Shown one piece after another: positions 16,902-25,462 of a stretch of 44,920 bases of DNA. The DNA comes from Deltaproteobacteria bacterium (lineage in GTDB: Bacteria; Desulfobacterota; RBG-13-43-22). The notes below the pieces were generated by a model that saw nothing but the letters and a program-made list of their open reading frames with translations, made no database searches and was not told where the DNA came from. How positions within the stretch are numbered: position 1 is the first letter of the stretch; each line of letters begins with the position of its first letter. The stretch lies in assembly GCA_016208255.1 (NCBI GenBank), contig JACQYK010000019.1:1-44920 (forward strand), given 5' to 3'. Made by a program: the position numbers and the translations under genes.

Positions 16902-17242
16902 AGTCCTCCTTTCTGCCGAGTTGAATAAATTTTTCTTTTCATGACCTCTTGCTCCTTTGTTAAAATTATTATTCATATAGATTTCAAAGGCAATAACGTG
17001 AAACCAGTATTTTTTGTCTAATCCCCTTCCCTCGGTTCGAACCAGTGAAGCTGCCGGAGTGAATGGGTACCCGGAGACGAATCTTTTCTTTTTATCTTCT
17101 TGATCCCGTCTTCGTCTTGTTTTATACTCTTTTAAAAAGGCGGCTTATATCAATCAGTGGTTCGAGCTCATTTCGCATTAGACCAATTGAGCGTAAATAT
17201 TTTTTATCTCAATTATTTTTCCGAATAAAGGAGGCACCCCAT

Positions 17243-18430
17243 ATGGATATTCCTGAAGGAGGCATGGAAAAAATTTTAGCGATTGAAAAAAGCATAACCG
17301 GAATGATTGATCTGCATCGGCTGGTTAAAGAATTAAAGGAAATGGAAATCCAGCAGCAAAGCAGCATCGAGGACCTTCAGGGCCATGTAAACCAATACAG
17401 GACCTTCCTCGAAAATATTCCTCTGAGATTCTTTATCAAGGACAAGGACTTATCTTATAGTTACTGCAACCAGCCTTATGCGGATGACCTAAAAAAACAA
17501 CCCGGAGAAATTATCGGGAGGACGGACCGTGATTTTTTCCCCTACGATCTGGCTGAAAAATTCATGGGAGACGATAAAAAAGTCCTCGAAGCCGGTGAGT
17601 TGTTTAATATTGAAGACCCATATATCGTTGATGGTCAGGAGTTTATCGTCCATATGGTCAAAGCTCCCCTCCGGGATGAGAAGGGAATGATCACCGGCTT
17701 GATAGGTATTTTCTGGGATATCACCCCAGAGAAAAACAGAGAAGAAGAAGCAATAAGAACACGGGCCCAGATTGAAGATCTTCTGTCCAACCGGACGGAT
17801 GAACTGGAAAAGACCATCCAGCGACTTCAACAGGAGACCTCGGAACGCCGGCAAGTGGAGGAGAGGCTCAGACAGGCTGAAGATGAACGGGAGGAGACAA
17901 GCCGGAAACTTCAACAGGAAACCTCGGAACGAAACCAGGCGGAGGAAAGGCTCAGGCAGACGGAGGAAATCCGTCAGAGTCTGGAGAAGGCTCTCCAGAA
18001 GTCGGAAGAGAGACATAAATGGCTGGTTGAAAAAGCCCCTGTGGCCATCGGTGTGATTCAGAAAGGTCTCTTTAAATTTATTAATCCCGGGATTATTGGG
18101 ATATTCGGATATTCAGAGGAGGAGCTCGCTTCCCAGCCGGTTCTGGAATTCATTCATACCGATGATCGGGAGATGGACAAACTCCTGTTCAAAGAAGTAA
18201 ACGAGGGGGAACTTCCTCAGGTCTTTTTCTTCAAGATCCTCCACAAGAATGGAACCATCCGCTGGGTTGAGGATAGGGTGGACTTGATTCACTGGGAAGG
18301 AAGCCCGGCGACCATAAATTTTTTCACCGATATCACTTTACGGAAGCAAGCCGAGGACGAATTGCTCAACTCCCTTCAACCCTTTCGTAATCTAATTGAA
18401 AAGGCACAAAAGGTCATAACCACGGAGTAG
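17243..18430 (+). CDS. PAS-coiled coil-PAS protein without an output domain
   Basis: A 395-residue protein. Order: N-terminal helix (1-48), PAS 1 (about 50-165, FLENIPLRFFIKDKDLSYSY ... IGIFWDITPEKN), a coiled coil (about 170-270) with a 28-residue repeat of the form LQQETSER.Q.EERLRQ.E, PAS 2 (about 275-380, with FGYSEEEL, HKNGTIRWVEDRV and INFFTDITLRKQ), and a short tail. No histidine kinase, GGDEF, PPIIE-type phosphatase or DNA-binding domain follows. ATG 17243 is chosen because AAAGGAGG stands before it; upstream open codons lack a site. It is probably cytoplasmic and could relay a signal by contact with a separate partner. The ligand is unknown. Confidence 0.85.
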   Translation: MDIPEGGMEKILAIEKSITGMIDLHRLVKELKEMEIQQQSSIEDLQGHVNQYRTFLENIPLRFFIKDKDLSYSYCNQPYADDLKKQPGEIIGRTDRDFFPYDLAEKFMGDDKKVLEAGELFNIEDPYIVDGQEFIVHMVKAPLRDEKGMITGLIGIFWDITPEKNREEEAIRTRAQIEDLLSNRTDELEKTIQRLQQETSERRQVEERLRQAEDEREETSRKLQQETSERNQAEERLRQTEEIRQSLEKALQKSEERHKWLVEKAPVAIGVIQKGLFKFINPGIIGIFGYSEEELASQPVLEFIHTDDREMDKLLFKEVNEGELPQVFFFKILHKNGTIRWVEDRVDLIHWEGSPATINFFTDITLRKQAEDELLNSLQPFRNLIEKAQKVITTE

Positions 18431-18454
18431 AACCGGGTCCGCGACATACTGTTC

Positions 18455-19321
18455 TCAACGCTTGACAACCGGCAGAATCAAGGCCGAGGGTCGCCTTTGG
18501 TCGACGTAGACACTGTTTTTGGCCACCAGCCCGGTTCCCTGGCGATACATGGGGCCGTCGTCATTCAGGTTGAGTGCATACTTGGGATAATTTGACGAGG
18601 AGAGGATCAAACGCAGCCGATGGCCTTTGAGGAAGGTCTGGGCCGTGCTGCTCAGTTCTATCGTCACCGGATAGACCTCACCGGGTTTCATCAGCTCTTC
18701 TCGGGAAGTTGAATGGCGCAGGCGCATCCTTCGAATGCCTTCGCAAATGTCATAATCCAGATTAAGCGGCATAACCATGGGTACGGCGCAAACCAGATCA
18801 GGGGGATTCTCCCGCGCGGTTTCATATTGCACGCGGCCAAGCGCCGAGAGTCCCCAGGTGGCAATTTTTCCGTTGGACCATTCCTGTTGGCTGATCCAGT
18901 GGATGGTGTCAAATCCGTCCTGCCCCAGGTTCGGCGGCCTCCCGGGCACCTGAGCATTCTTAGAAGCGAATTTGCCGCGCCAGTCTGAGACCACGAAGGC
19001 GTAGTTCGTATCGGTGAAGATCGAATTCGCTCCCCACCGTCCTTCACCCAGCCACCAGGTACGCATCGGTTCCTTGTTGTAGGGCGTCTGAATCAATATC
19101 ACTGGAAATTTTCCACTGCTTTTGGGCAGGTAGAGATCGGCAGCCAGCGATTGGCCGTCACGCATCGTTATCATAACCGTACGACCGATAAACGGCGCCG
19201 AAGGGGGTAGAAAGGATGGCTGTCCTGATTCCCCTGATTGCAGGAAAGCCTCCGGCGGGGTGATCAGGGCCAGAACCATTAATCCAAGGAACAACCCCAA
19301 CAATACTTTTCTTTTTATCAT
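18455..19321 (-). pseudogene. CocE/NonD (X-Pro dipeptidyl-peptidase S15-like) hydrolase, large in-frame deletion
   Basis: A 288-residue exported protein (signal peptide 1-28, AGGAG before ATG 19321). Residues 45-190 are the start of an S15/CocE alpha/beta hydrolase, including DLYLPKSSGKFPVILIQTPY, VVSDWRGKF and a GLSALG nucleophile region. At about residue 192 (NLDYDICEGIRRM) it jumps to the C-terminal jelly-roll domain (RLRHSTSREELMKPGEVYPV and FLKGHRLRLILSSSNYPKY). Intact members are near 550-650 residues; the part holding the catalytic Asp and His and the cap is absent. The frame is nonetheless open, so a short protein could be made. I regard it as a decayed or repurposed gene. Confidence 0.75.
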
Positions 19322-19344
19322 TGACTCTCCTTTAATCTTGATAA

Positions 19345-19580
19345 CCTCGTAAAAAGTCAAAAAACGGCTTTTCACGAGGCGGGAAAGGGCTTCCCCTCTC
19401 CCGCCACTTGAAGTGAATTCAAGTGGTTCCACCTTCACCCCAGGCCGGGACTTAATCGTCCTCGGCCTGTTGATGGACTTTTTACAAGTCCATCAATCTT
19501 GATGGACTCGTAAAAGTAGCCGGAAGCCCGAATTCGTCATTCCCGCGGAAGCGGGAATCCAGGAAACTCAACTACTTCTG
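19345..19580. repeat. Cluster of hairpins and a GTCATTCC palindrome
   Basis: The 308-bp gap between the CocE-like gene and the enoyl-CoA hydratase holds: CCACTTGAA/TTCAAGTGG (9-bp arms); TTGATGGACTT at 19470-19480, which can pair with AAGTCCATCAA at 19486-19496; that strand can instead pair with TTGATGGACT at 19499-19508; and ATTCCC-N8-GGGAAT near 19538. The two middle pairings exclude each other. Confidence 0.7.
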
Positions 19581-19629
19581 GACGATTCGTCAATTCTGAC
19601 CGTTTGAAAAGAATATTTTGATGGATCCT

Positions 19630-20433
19630 CTATCCGCTAACTTTTTTTCGGGCGAAATTTTCCACCGCCTTGGTAAATTCCGGGGTAAAGACCGCAATGC
19701 TCTGGTTGCGGTCTTCAAGGTTTATGGCCGCCTCTAAAGATGGGGCCGTGAGGTTTTGATTTAAAGCCTCCTTGGTCAGTCTTAAGGCCGTGGGGCTTTT
19801 TTCTATCATGAGCCTGGCCAGGGCTAAAACGGTTTCCAATAATTTTTCCTCTTCAACCACCCTGTTGACCAGGCCGAGTTGTTGAGCCTCATAAGCATCC
19901 ACCGTGCGGCCGGTGAGCAATATTTCGGCGGCCCGGATGGAGCCCACGGCCTTCTGCAAGAAAAAGGTGCTCCCCAGTTCTCCACCGGAAAGACCGATAT
20001 TTATAAACGACGGGGTAAAGGCGGCTTTGGAGGTGGCGAAGACCACATCGGAGGCCAGGGCCAAACACATCCCGCCGCCCGCCGCCGGACCGTTGACCGC
20101 GCTTATGACGGGCTGGGGGATGGCCCTAAGTCGGATGATGATGGATGAAAACTTTTTTTGTACCTTAAACAGGTGAGCAGCAGCGTTTTGATGGAGCTGG
20201 TCAGCCTCGGCTTTCGAGCGCTCGTCTTTTAAATCGGCCCCGGCACAAAATCCCCGGCCGGCACCGGTTAGGATTACTACCCTGATCGTTGGAGAGTCTT
20301 CCAGTTCGTCGTACAAGCGGTGTAAATCGTCAAGCAGGTCGAGGCTCAGGGCATTGAGACGGTCGGGCCGGTTGAGGGTAATTAACCCGATGCCGGGTTC
20401 GATTTCCTTGAAAATGAGATTGTGGAAGTCCAT
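19630..20433 (-). CDS. Enoyl-CoA hydratase/isomerase family protein
   Basis: A 267-residue crotonase-fold protein. Seen: ITLNRPDRLNAL near 18-29, GAGRGFCAGADL near 57-68 (oxyanion hole), NGPAAGGGMCLALASD near 115-130 (second oxyanion peptide), and AAEILLTGR near 168-176, in which the Glu matches rat hydratase Glu164. The other catalytic Glu (144 in the rat enzyme, in a PEI context) is replaced by Ser-Phe in TPSFINIGL. Simple hydration of crotonyl-CoA is therefore doubtful; isomerase, decarboxylase or another acyl-CoA reaction is possible. The gene is divergent from the kor operon across a 205-bp spacer. Confidence 0.88.
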   Translation of the reverse strand: MDFHNLIFKEIEPGIGLITLNRPDRLNALSLDLLDDLHRLYDELEDSPTIRVVILTGAGRGFCAGADLKDERSKAEADQLHQNAAAHLFKVQKKFSSIIIRLRAIPQPVISAVNGPAAGGGMCLALASDVVFATSKAAFTPSFINIGLSGGELGSTFFLQKAVGSIRAAEILLTGRTVDAYEAQQLGLVNRVVEEEKLLETVLALARLMIEKSPTALRLTKEALNQNLTAPSLEAAINLEDRNQSIAVFTPEFTKAVENFARKKVSG

Positions 20434-20638
20434 TGACTCTTCTCCCTATCTGTCTTAGATTAATAAGTTGTTAACGTTCAAAAAGTTTAAATCCTGTCAA
20501 AGATAGTATTTGAATTTCAAAAAGCTAAATTGATATATGTTTTTTGAATTTCAACAGAAAGAGTATAAGGAAGGTAAAAGACAGGGTCAAGGTCAAAAAG
20601 GGCCTAAGGCGCGTCCTCATTCTCATAAGGAAATTATA

Positions 20639-20950
20639 ATGGCAGAAGCGAAACCGGGTACCAAGAGCAAAAAATCAAAAGACGCCGAAAACCCTCCGAC
20701 TATCGATATTTATAAGCGCTGGTGCAAGGGCTGTGGCCTGTGCGCCAGCTTTTGTCCCACCGGTGCCCTGGCCCGGGATGAAGCGGGGTATCCCTATGTT
20801 AAAGATATTAGCCAATGCACAAACTGCGGCTGGTGTGAAATCCGATGCCCCGACTTTGCCATTACCGTCCGAAAGCAATCCAAAGAAGGAAGAAAAAAGG
20901 ATGAAGAAATCAAAGAAACCGGGGAAAAGGGAACTGCTCCTCCAGGGTAA
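20639..20950 (+). CDS. korD: 2-oxoacid:ferredoxin oxidoreductase delta subunit (2x[4Fe-4S] ferredoxin)
   Basis: A 103-residue ferredoxin subunit with two clusters: CKGCGLCASFCP and CTNCGWCEIRCP, each Cx2Cx2Cx3CP. The N-terminus (MAEAKPGTKSKKSKD) is basic and soluble, and the tail is highly charged. The start ATG 20639 has AAGGAAA seven bases before. It overlaps the alpha gene by 50 bp, which supports coupled translation. In KorDABC complexes this subunit passes electrons from the thiamine diphosphate site to a free ferredoxin. Confidence 0.9.
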   Translation: MAEAKPGTKSKKSKDAENPPTIDIYKRWCKGCGLCASFCPTGALARDEAGYPYVKDISQCTNCGWCEIRCPDFAITVRKQSKEGRKKDEEIKETGEKGTAPPG

Positions 20951-22058
20951 CGAGGCCATCGTCGAGGGGGCCCTCAAGGCTGGCTGCCGCTTCTTTGCCG
21001 GGTACCCCATCACCCCGGCCACAGAGATTTCGGAACTTTTGTCCGTCAAGCTGCCGCAGATGGACGGCACCTTTATCCAGATGGAGGATGAAATTGCCAG
21101 TATGGGGGCGGTCATCGGCGCTTCGCTGGCCGGGATGAAATCCATGACCGCCACCAGCGGTCCCGGATTTTCCCTGATGCAGGAAAACCTGGGATTTGCA
21201 GCTATGGCCGAGGTGCCCTGCGTGGTGGTCGATGCCATGAGGGGGGGACCGAGCACCGGACTTCCCACCTCTCCGGCCCAAAGCGATGTCATGCAGGCCC
21301 GCTGGGGTACCCACGGTGATCATCCGATCATCGTCCTCTGCCCGTCAACGGTGAGGGGGTGCTATGACCTGACCATCAGGGCCTTTAATCTGTCGGAGCG
21401 ATTCAGGACCCCGGTCATTCTTCTGGTAGACGAAGTGGTGGCCCACATGAGGGAGAAGATCACCCTGTCTGAAGACGAACCGGTCGAGCTGTTCAACCGG
21501 ATCAAACCAACGGTTCCGCCGGAATGGTTTATCCCCTACGAAGATACCCCGGGAGGCGTCCCGCCCATGGCCGCTTTTGGGGAGGGCTACCGCTTCCATG
21601 TCACCGGTTTGACCCACGACATCCGGGGATTTCCGACCACCCGCCCTGATGAGGTGGACCCTTTTATCCGGCGGCTATTCCGAAAGATAAGCCAGCATTT
21701 TCCGGAAATCCAAAGCGGCGAATTTTTTCAGACCGATGATGCCGAGATGACCGTTATCGCCTATGGCTGTGTGGCCAGGTCGGCCAAGAGGGCGGTAAAG
21801 GAGGCCAGAGAGGAGGGAATGAAAATCGGCCTCCTGAGACTGGATACCCTGTGGCCCTTTATGAGGACCGCGGTGGAGAAGGTTCTCCAGACCTCGAAGA
21901 CGATCATGGTCCCGGAGATGAACATGGGGCAGATTTCCAGAGAGGTCAAAAGAGTGAATAAGGGTTCAGCTAGGGTTGTTACCATCAACAGGGTTGACGG
22001 GTCGATTATCACCCCGGAGGAGATCCTGGACCGTATCCGGGAGGTGGCCCATGGCTGA
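20901..22058 (+). CDS. korA: 2-oxoacid:ferredoxin oxidoreductase alpha subunit
   Basis: A 385-residue alpha subunit. Seen: GNEAIVEGALKAGCRFFAGY then PITPATEISE (domain I start), ATSGPGFSLMQE, and RGGPSTGLPTSPAQSD, a standard block of this family; domain II begins near residue 255. ATG 20901 (MKKSKKPGKRELLLQG) is chosen since AAGGA stands just before. With KorB it forms the thiamine-dependent catalytic core that converts a 2-oxoacid plus CoA to acyl-CoA, CO2 and reduced ferredoxin. The neighbouring gdhA argues for 2-oxoglutarate; branched-chain 2-oxoacids (VorB) are the alternative. It overlaps korB by 8 bp. Confidence 0.92.
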   Translation: MKKSKKPGKRELLLQGNEAIVEGALKAGCRFFAGYPITPATEISELLSVKLPQMDGTFIQMEDEIASMGAVIGASLAGMKSMTATSGPGFSLMQENLGFAAMAEVPCVVVDAMRGGPSTGLPTSPAQSDVMQARWGTHGDHPIIVLCPSTVRGCYDLTIRAFNLSERFRTPVILLVDEVVAHMREKITLSEDEPVELFNRIKPTVPPEWFIPYEDTPGGVPPMAAFGEGYRFHVTGLTHDIRGFPTTRPDEVDPFIRRLFRKISQHFPEIQSGEFFQTDDAEMTVIAYGCVARSAKRAVKEAREEGMKIGLLRLDTLWPFMRTAVEKVLQTSKTIMVPEMNMGQISREVKRVNKGSARVVTINRVDGSIITPEEILDRIREVAHG

Positions 22059-22896
22059 AGTGACCCAATTGATCCATAAGTATCTCCGCCACGATAAAAA
22101 GTTCCCCCACGTCTGGTGCCCGGGATGCGGCATAGGGATCATGCTCGGGGCGCTCATCCGGGCCATAGACGCCCGTGGGTTCAGCAAGGATGAAATAGTT
22201 CTCGTCTCCGGAATAGGATGTACCGGGAGGCTGCCTGTTTATATCGACTTCAATACCCTTCATACCACCCACGGCCGGGCCATGACCTTTGCCACCGGCG
22301 TCAAACTGGCCAAACCGGATCTTAAGGTCATCGTCGTCATGGGGGATGGGGACGCCGTGGCCATAGGGGGCAACCACTTTATCCATGCCGCCCGAAGAAA
22401 CATCGATATCTCCGCGGTCATTTTAAACAACAGCGTCTACGGGATGACCGGAGGACAGTATTCGCCCACTACCCCCTACGGGTCGAGGACGACCACCTCC
22501 CCCTACACCCAGGTGGAACAGGCCTTTAATATAGCCGAGCTGGCCGTCTGTGCCGGGGCCCCTTTTGTGGCCAGGGGGACCGTCTACCACGCCAGGCAAT
22601 TGGACCGTCTTATGGAAAGGGCTTTTCAGAAGAAGGGCTTCTCCGTGGTCGAAGTCATATCCCATTGTCATACTCAGTTCGGCAAATTGAACCGGATGGG
22701 CTCGGCCGTTGAAATGATGACCTGGCAGAGGGACCATGCCGTCACCATGGAGAAGGCGGCCGGGATGACCGGGGAAGAGCTGAAGGACAAATTCACCATT
22801 GGCCTGCTGGTGGATAAGGAGCTTCCGGTTTATAACGAGGAATATGAAAAAGTGCGCCAGCGGGCGAAGGAGGCCGGGGAGAAACAAGGGTTTTAA
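22051..22896 (+). CDS. korB: 2-oxoacid:ferredoxin oxidoreductase beta subunit
   Basis: A 281-residue beta subunit. Seen: HVWCPGCGIGI (CxxC of the family) near residues 21-31, GIGCTGRLPVYIDFNTLHTT near 56-75, and the thiamine-diphosphate motif GDGDAVAIGGNH near 98-109 followed by NNSVYGMTGGQYSPTTPYG. GGAGGTGG precedes ATG 22051, inside the end of korA. The C-terminal part holds the family's second CHTQFGKLN region. After its stop a 385-bp spacer with repeats separates it from korC, which is unusual for this operon type. Confidence 0.93.
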   Translation: MAEVTQLIHKYLRHDKKFPHVWCPGCGIGIMLGALIRAIDARGFSKDEIVLVSGIGCTGRLPVYIDFNTLHTTHGRAMTFATGVKLAKPDLKVIVVMGDGDAVAIGGNHFIHAARRNIDISAVILNNSVYGMTGGQYSPTTPYGSRTTTSPYTQVEQAFNIAELAVCAGAPFVARGTVYHARQLDRLMERAFQKKGFSVVEVISHCHTQFGKLNRMGSAVEMMTWQRDHAVTMEKAAGMTGEELKDKFTIGLLVDKELPVYNEEYEKVRQRAKEAGEKQGF

Positions 22897-22952
22897 TCAC
22901 CCTGGTAATACTAAGGATTTATCTCTAACATTTCTATCTTGCGGGCAGCCCA

Positions 22953-23241
22953 CGTTTCTCGTTACCGGTTGCTCGCTGCTCGTTAAAACCATAAACCCAG
23001 TAACCAGATAACCAGTAACGAGTGATGGTTTTATAAAAAGTCGTCATTCCCGCGGATGCGGGAATCCAGACTATCCTCAACCTATAAAAAACACTAGATT
23101 CCCTTTTTCTCTCGACTTCCTCTGGAAGTCTCCTTTTAAGGTCGGCAAAGCCGACCGTACGGAATGACGAAATTTGACTTTCGGGAACTTTTTGCGAGTT
23201 TTCACGAGTAACTCGTAACCGGTAACCAGCAACCAGCACTG
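22953..23241. repeat. Repeat block inserted between korB and korC
   Basis: Left end: heptanucleotide units CGTTTCT, CGTTACC, GGTTGCT, CGCTGCT (22953-22987). Right end: the inverted family CGTAACC, GGTAACC, AGCAACC (23214-23234). Between them lies a GTCATTCC-type element (23042-23169) with ATTCCC-N8-GGGAAT, a GACTTCC/GGAAGTC hairpin (23114-23130) and GGTCGGC/GCCGACC (23140-23156). The block has no believable open frame. Confidence 0.75.
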
Positions 23242-23281
23242 GAGTTTCAGATATCTTTGGGCAGGATTAGGGAAAAAGGGC

Positions 23282-23869
23282 ATGAGTTTTCGTTATGATA
23301 TACGATTGAGCGGATCCGGGGGCCAGGGATTGATCCTGATGGGCCTGATTCTGGCCGAGGCTATAGGAATCTATGATGGGAAACAGGTGGCCCTGACCCA
23401 GAGTTACGGACCAGAGGCCCGGGGGGGTACCAGCAAAGCCGAAGTAGTGGTGAGTGATGCGGAAATAGACTATCCGAAGGCCATGGCTCTGGACCTCCTT
23501 CTCTGCCTGAATCAAAAGTCCTGCGACGAATATTACCTGGACCTGAAACCCGATGGGTTATTGATCGTAGATTCCACTCTGGTCCATCAGGTTCCGGTTC
23601 CCGGGGCCTGTCAGATTCCTTTTACCCGGATCGCCCGGGATAAATTGAAAAGGGAGATGGCGGCCAATATCGTTGCCCTGGGGGCCATAGCCAAACTAAC
23701 CACCATCGTAACACCGAAGGCCCTGGAGCGGGCCCTGCTGGCCAGGGTGCCCAGGGGTACGGAGCAGCTGAATCTGGCGGCCTTAAAGGCCGGCATGACC
23801 GCGGCCATGAAAGCCCGCCGAGTAAAAAGGACTCAAATTATCAGGGAGCGGGAAGATGAAGATACCTGA
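23282..23869 (+). CDS. korC: 2-oxoacid:ferredoxin oxidoreductase gamma subunit
   Basis: A 195-residue gamma subunit. It opens with IRLSGSGGQGLILMGLILAE, the glycine-rich start of this family, continues with TQSYGPEARGGTSKAEVVVS near residues 39-58, and NIVALGAIAKLTTIVTP near 133-149. By family knowledge it closes the active complex with KorA, KorB and KorD. The gene lies after the 385-bp repeat spacer and 21 bp before gdhA, so it probably shares a transcript with gdhA and, if the spacer does not stop transcription, with korDAB. Confidence 0.92.
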   Translation: MSFRYDIRLSGSGGQGLILMGLILAEAIGIYDGKQVALTQSYGPEARGGTSKAEVVVSDAEIDYPKAMALDLLLCLNQKSCDEYYLDLKPDGLLIVDSTLVHQVPVPGACQIPFTRIARDKLKREMAANIVALGAIAKLTTIVTPKALERALLARVPRGTEQLNLAALKAGMTAAMKARRVKRTQIIREREDEDT

Positions 23870-23890
23870 GAGAGAGGGGAGTGCCCTTTT

Positions 23891-25141
23891 ATGGAATCGT
23901 TAAATTCTTTCAAGATCGCCCAGCAGCAAGTGGAAATAGCCGGCAGGTATCTCCAGGTGGATGAAGGGGTATTGGAGATGCTTAAACAAACCAAGCGGGA
24001 GGTGATCGTCCATTTTCCGGTTAAAATGGATGATGGCAGGATCCGGATCTTTACCGGCTACCGGGTGGTTCATTCCCCGGCCCGGGGTCCGGCCAAAGGG
24101 GGTATCCGTTATCACCCGGATGTGGATTTGGATGAAGTACGTGCCCTGGCCATGTGGATGAGCTGGAAGACCGCGGTGGTCAACATCCCTTTTGGAGGGG
24201 CCAAAGGCGGGGTCCAGTGTGACGTCAAAGCCATGTCGCTGAAGGAAGTGGAGAATATGACCCGCCGTTTTACCTGGGAGATTGCCCCCTTTATCGGGCC
24301 GGAAAGCGATATCCCGGCCCCCGATGTCTATACCAATCCCCAGGTTATGTCCTGGATTATGGATACCTACAGTATCCTTAAAGGATACTCCGTTCCCGAG
24401 GTGGTTACCGGAAAACCGATTGAATTAGGCGGCTCCCAAGGCCGGTTTGAAGCAACCGGGAAAGGGGTTTTTATTACAGCCGCCGAGGCCGCCCGTCATC
24501 TCGGGTTATCCATCAATGGGGCCAGGGTGGCAATCCAGGGGGCCGGTAATGTGGGCGGAGTAGCTGCCCAATATTTCCATTCGGCGGGAGCCAGGGTAGT
24601 GGCTATCAGCGATTCCAAAGGAGGACTTTACAACCCAAAGGGACTGGATATCCCCCAAGCCCTGGCCTGTAAGAATCAATATCAGTGTTTCCTAACCGAA
24701 AGGGTAAATGCCGAAGAGATAACCAATGAGGAATTACTGGAATTGAAATGCGACTTCCTGGTCCCTTCGGCCCTGGGCAATCAAATCACTGCGGAGAAGG
24801 CCTCCAAACTGGATTGCCGGATGGTGGTGGAGGGGGCCAATGGCCCGACCACCCCTGACGCCGATGCTGTTCTCGAAGATCGGGGGATTTTTTTGGTTCC
24901 GGATATCCTGGCTAATGCCGGTGGCGTCACCGTTTCTTATTTCGAATGGGTCCAGAACCTGCAGGAACTGCTCTGGAGTGAGGAGGAAGTAGCCGATCGT
25001 CTCCAAAAGATCATGTGTAAGGCCTTCGCGGAAACATTGGAGATCTCCCAAAAAGAAAAGGTCCACATGCGAACCGCCGCTTATATTTTAGGCGTGGGCC
25101 GGGTGGCCAAGGCCGTACAACTTCGTGGGATCTATCCCTGA
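23891..25141 (+). CDS. gdhA: Glutamate dehydrogenase (Glu/Leu/Phe/Val family)
   Basis: A 416-residue dehydrogenase of the hexameric short type. Seen: RGPAKGGIRYHPDVDLDEV near 65-83, NIPFGGAKGGV near 98-108 (catalytic lysine), PAPDVYTNPQVMSWIMDTYS near 141-160, the Rossmann motif IQGAGNVGG near 216-224 and EGANGPTTPDAD near 320-331. It converts glutamate to 2-oxoglutarate and ammonia with NAD(P). GAGGGGAG precedes ATG 23891. Just behind korDABC, it gives a short route glutamate to 2-oxoglutarate to succinyl-CoA with reduced ferredoxin. Leucine dehydrogenase activity cannot be fully excluded, but length and motifs favour Gdh. Confidence 0.92.
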   Translation: MESLNSFKIAQQQVEIAGRYLQVDEGVLEMLKQTKREVIVHFPVKMDDGRIRIFTGYRVVHSPARGPAKGGIRYHPDVDLDEVRALAMWMSWKTAVVNIPFGGAKGGVQCDVKAMSLKEVENMTRRFTWEIAPFIGPESDIPAPDVYTNPQVMSWIMDTYSILKGYSVPEVVTGKPIELGGSQGRFEATGKGVFITAAEAARHLGLSINGARVAIQGAGNVGGVAAQYFHSAGARVVAISDSKGGLYNPKGLDIPQALACKNQYQCFLTERVNAEEITNEELLELKCDFLVPSALGNQITAEKASKLDCRMVVEGANGPTTPDADAVLEDRGIFLVPDILANAGGVTVSYFEWVQNLQELLWSEEEVADRLQKIMCKAFAETLEISQKEKVHMRTAAYILGVGRVAKAVQLRGIYP

Positions 25142-25462
25142 TGATGTATCAAGAAAACCGATACTAAGGGATAGCCGCTCCGATTGATATAAATCATTCA
25201 GAAAAAACGTCCTCTCCGATAATGTTTATTGGCAACGTTTGGGCAAAGCCGAAGCCCTAAAAACTCGGTTTGGTCATCACCGAACCGGTATCCATCTGTT
25301 TACTGGTCTTATAGGCTTGGGCCTCGGTATATCCGGTCGGGGCCTGGATTTCTCTGGGTTGGGTATCACCGCTGGGATAACCGCTTCCGATTGATTAAGT
25401 CAAGGCAATATCCATCCAACAAATTTTTTCCAAACCATTAATTTCCTCACAGAGGTGATTAT
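25142..25462. other. Intergenic stretch with an open but startless frame
   Basis: The plus frame through 25207-25395 stays open for about 60 codons and would encode a glycine-rich hydrophobic end (LFTGLIGLGLGIS and FSGLGITAGITASD), but has no ATG or GTG start and no ribosome-binding site. It may be the remnant of a membrane protein tail. I see no repeat of the named classes and no terminator here. Confidence 0.3.

Noticed and set aside
23042-23169. Repeat pairs resembling a small CRISPR (GTCATTCCCG...GGGAATCC)
   Set aside because: There are no regular spacers and no cas genes; the copies are palindromic elements dispersed across the window.
25229-25441. 70-codon plus-strand open frame after gdhA
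   Set aside because: No ribosome-binding site and an Arg/Ser/Pro-rich product without resemblance; another frame there looks slightly better but lacks a start.
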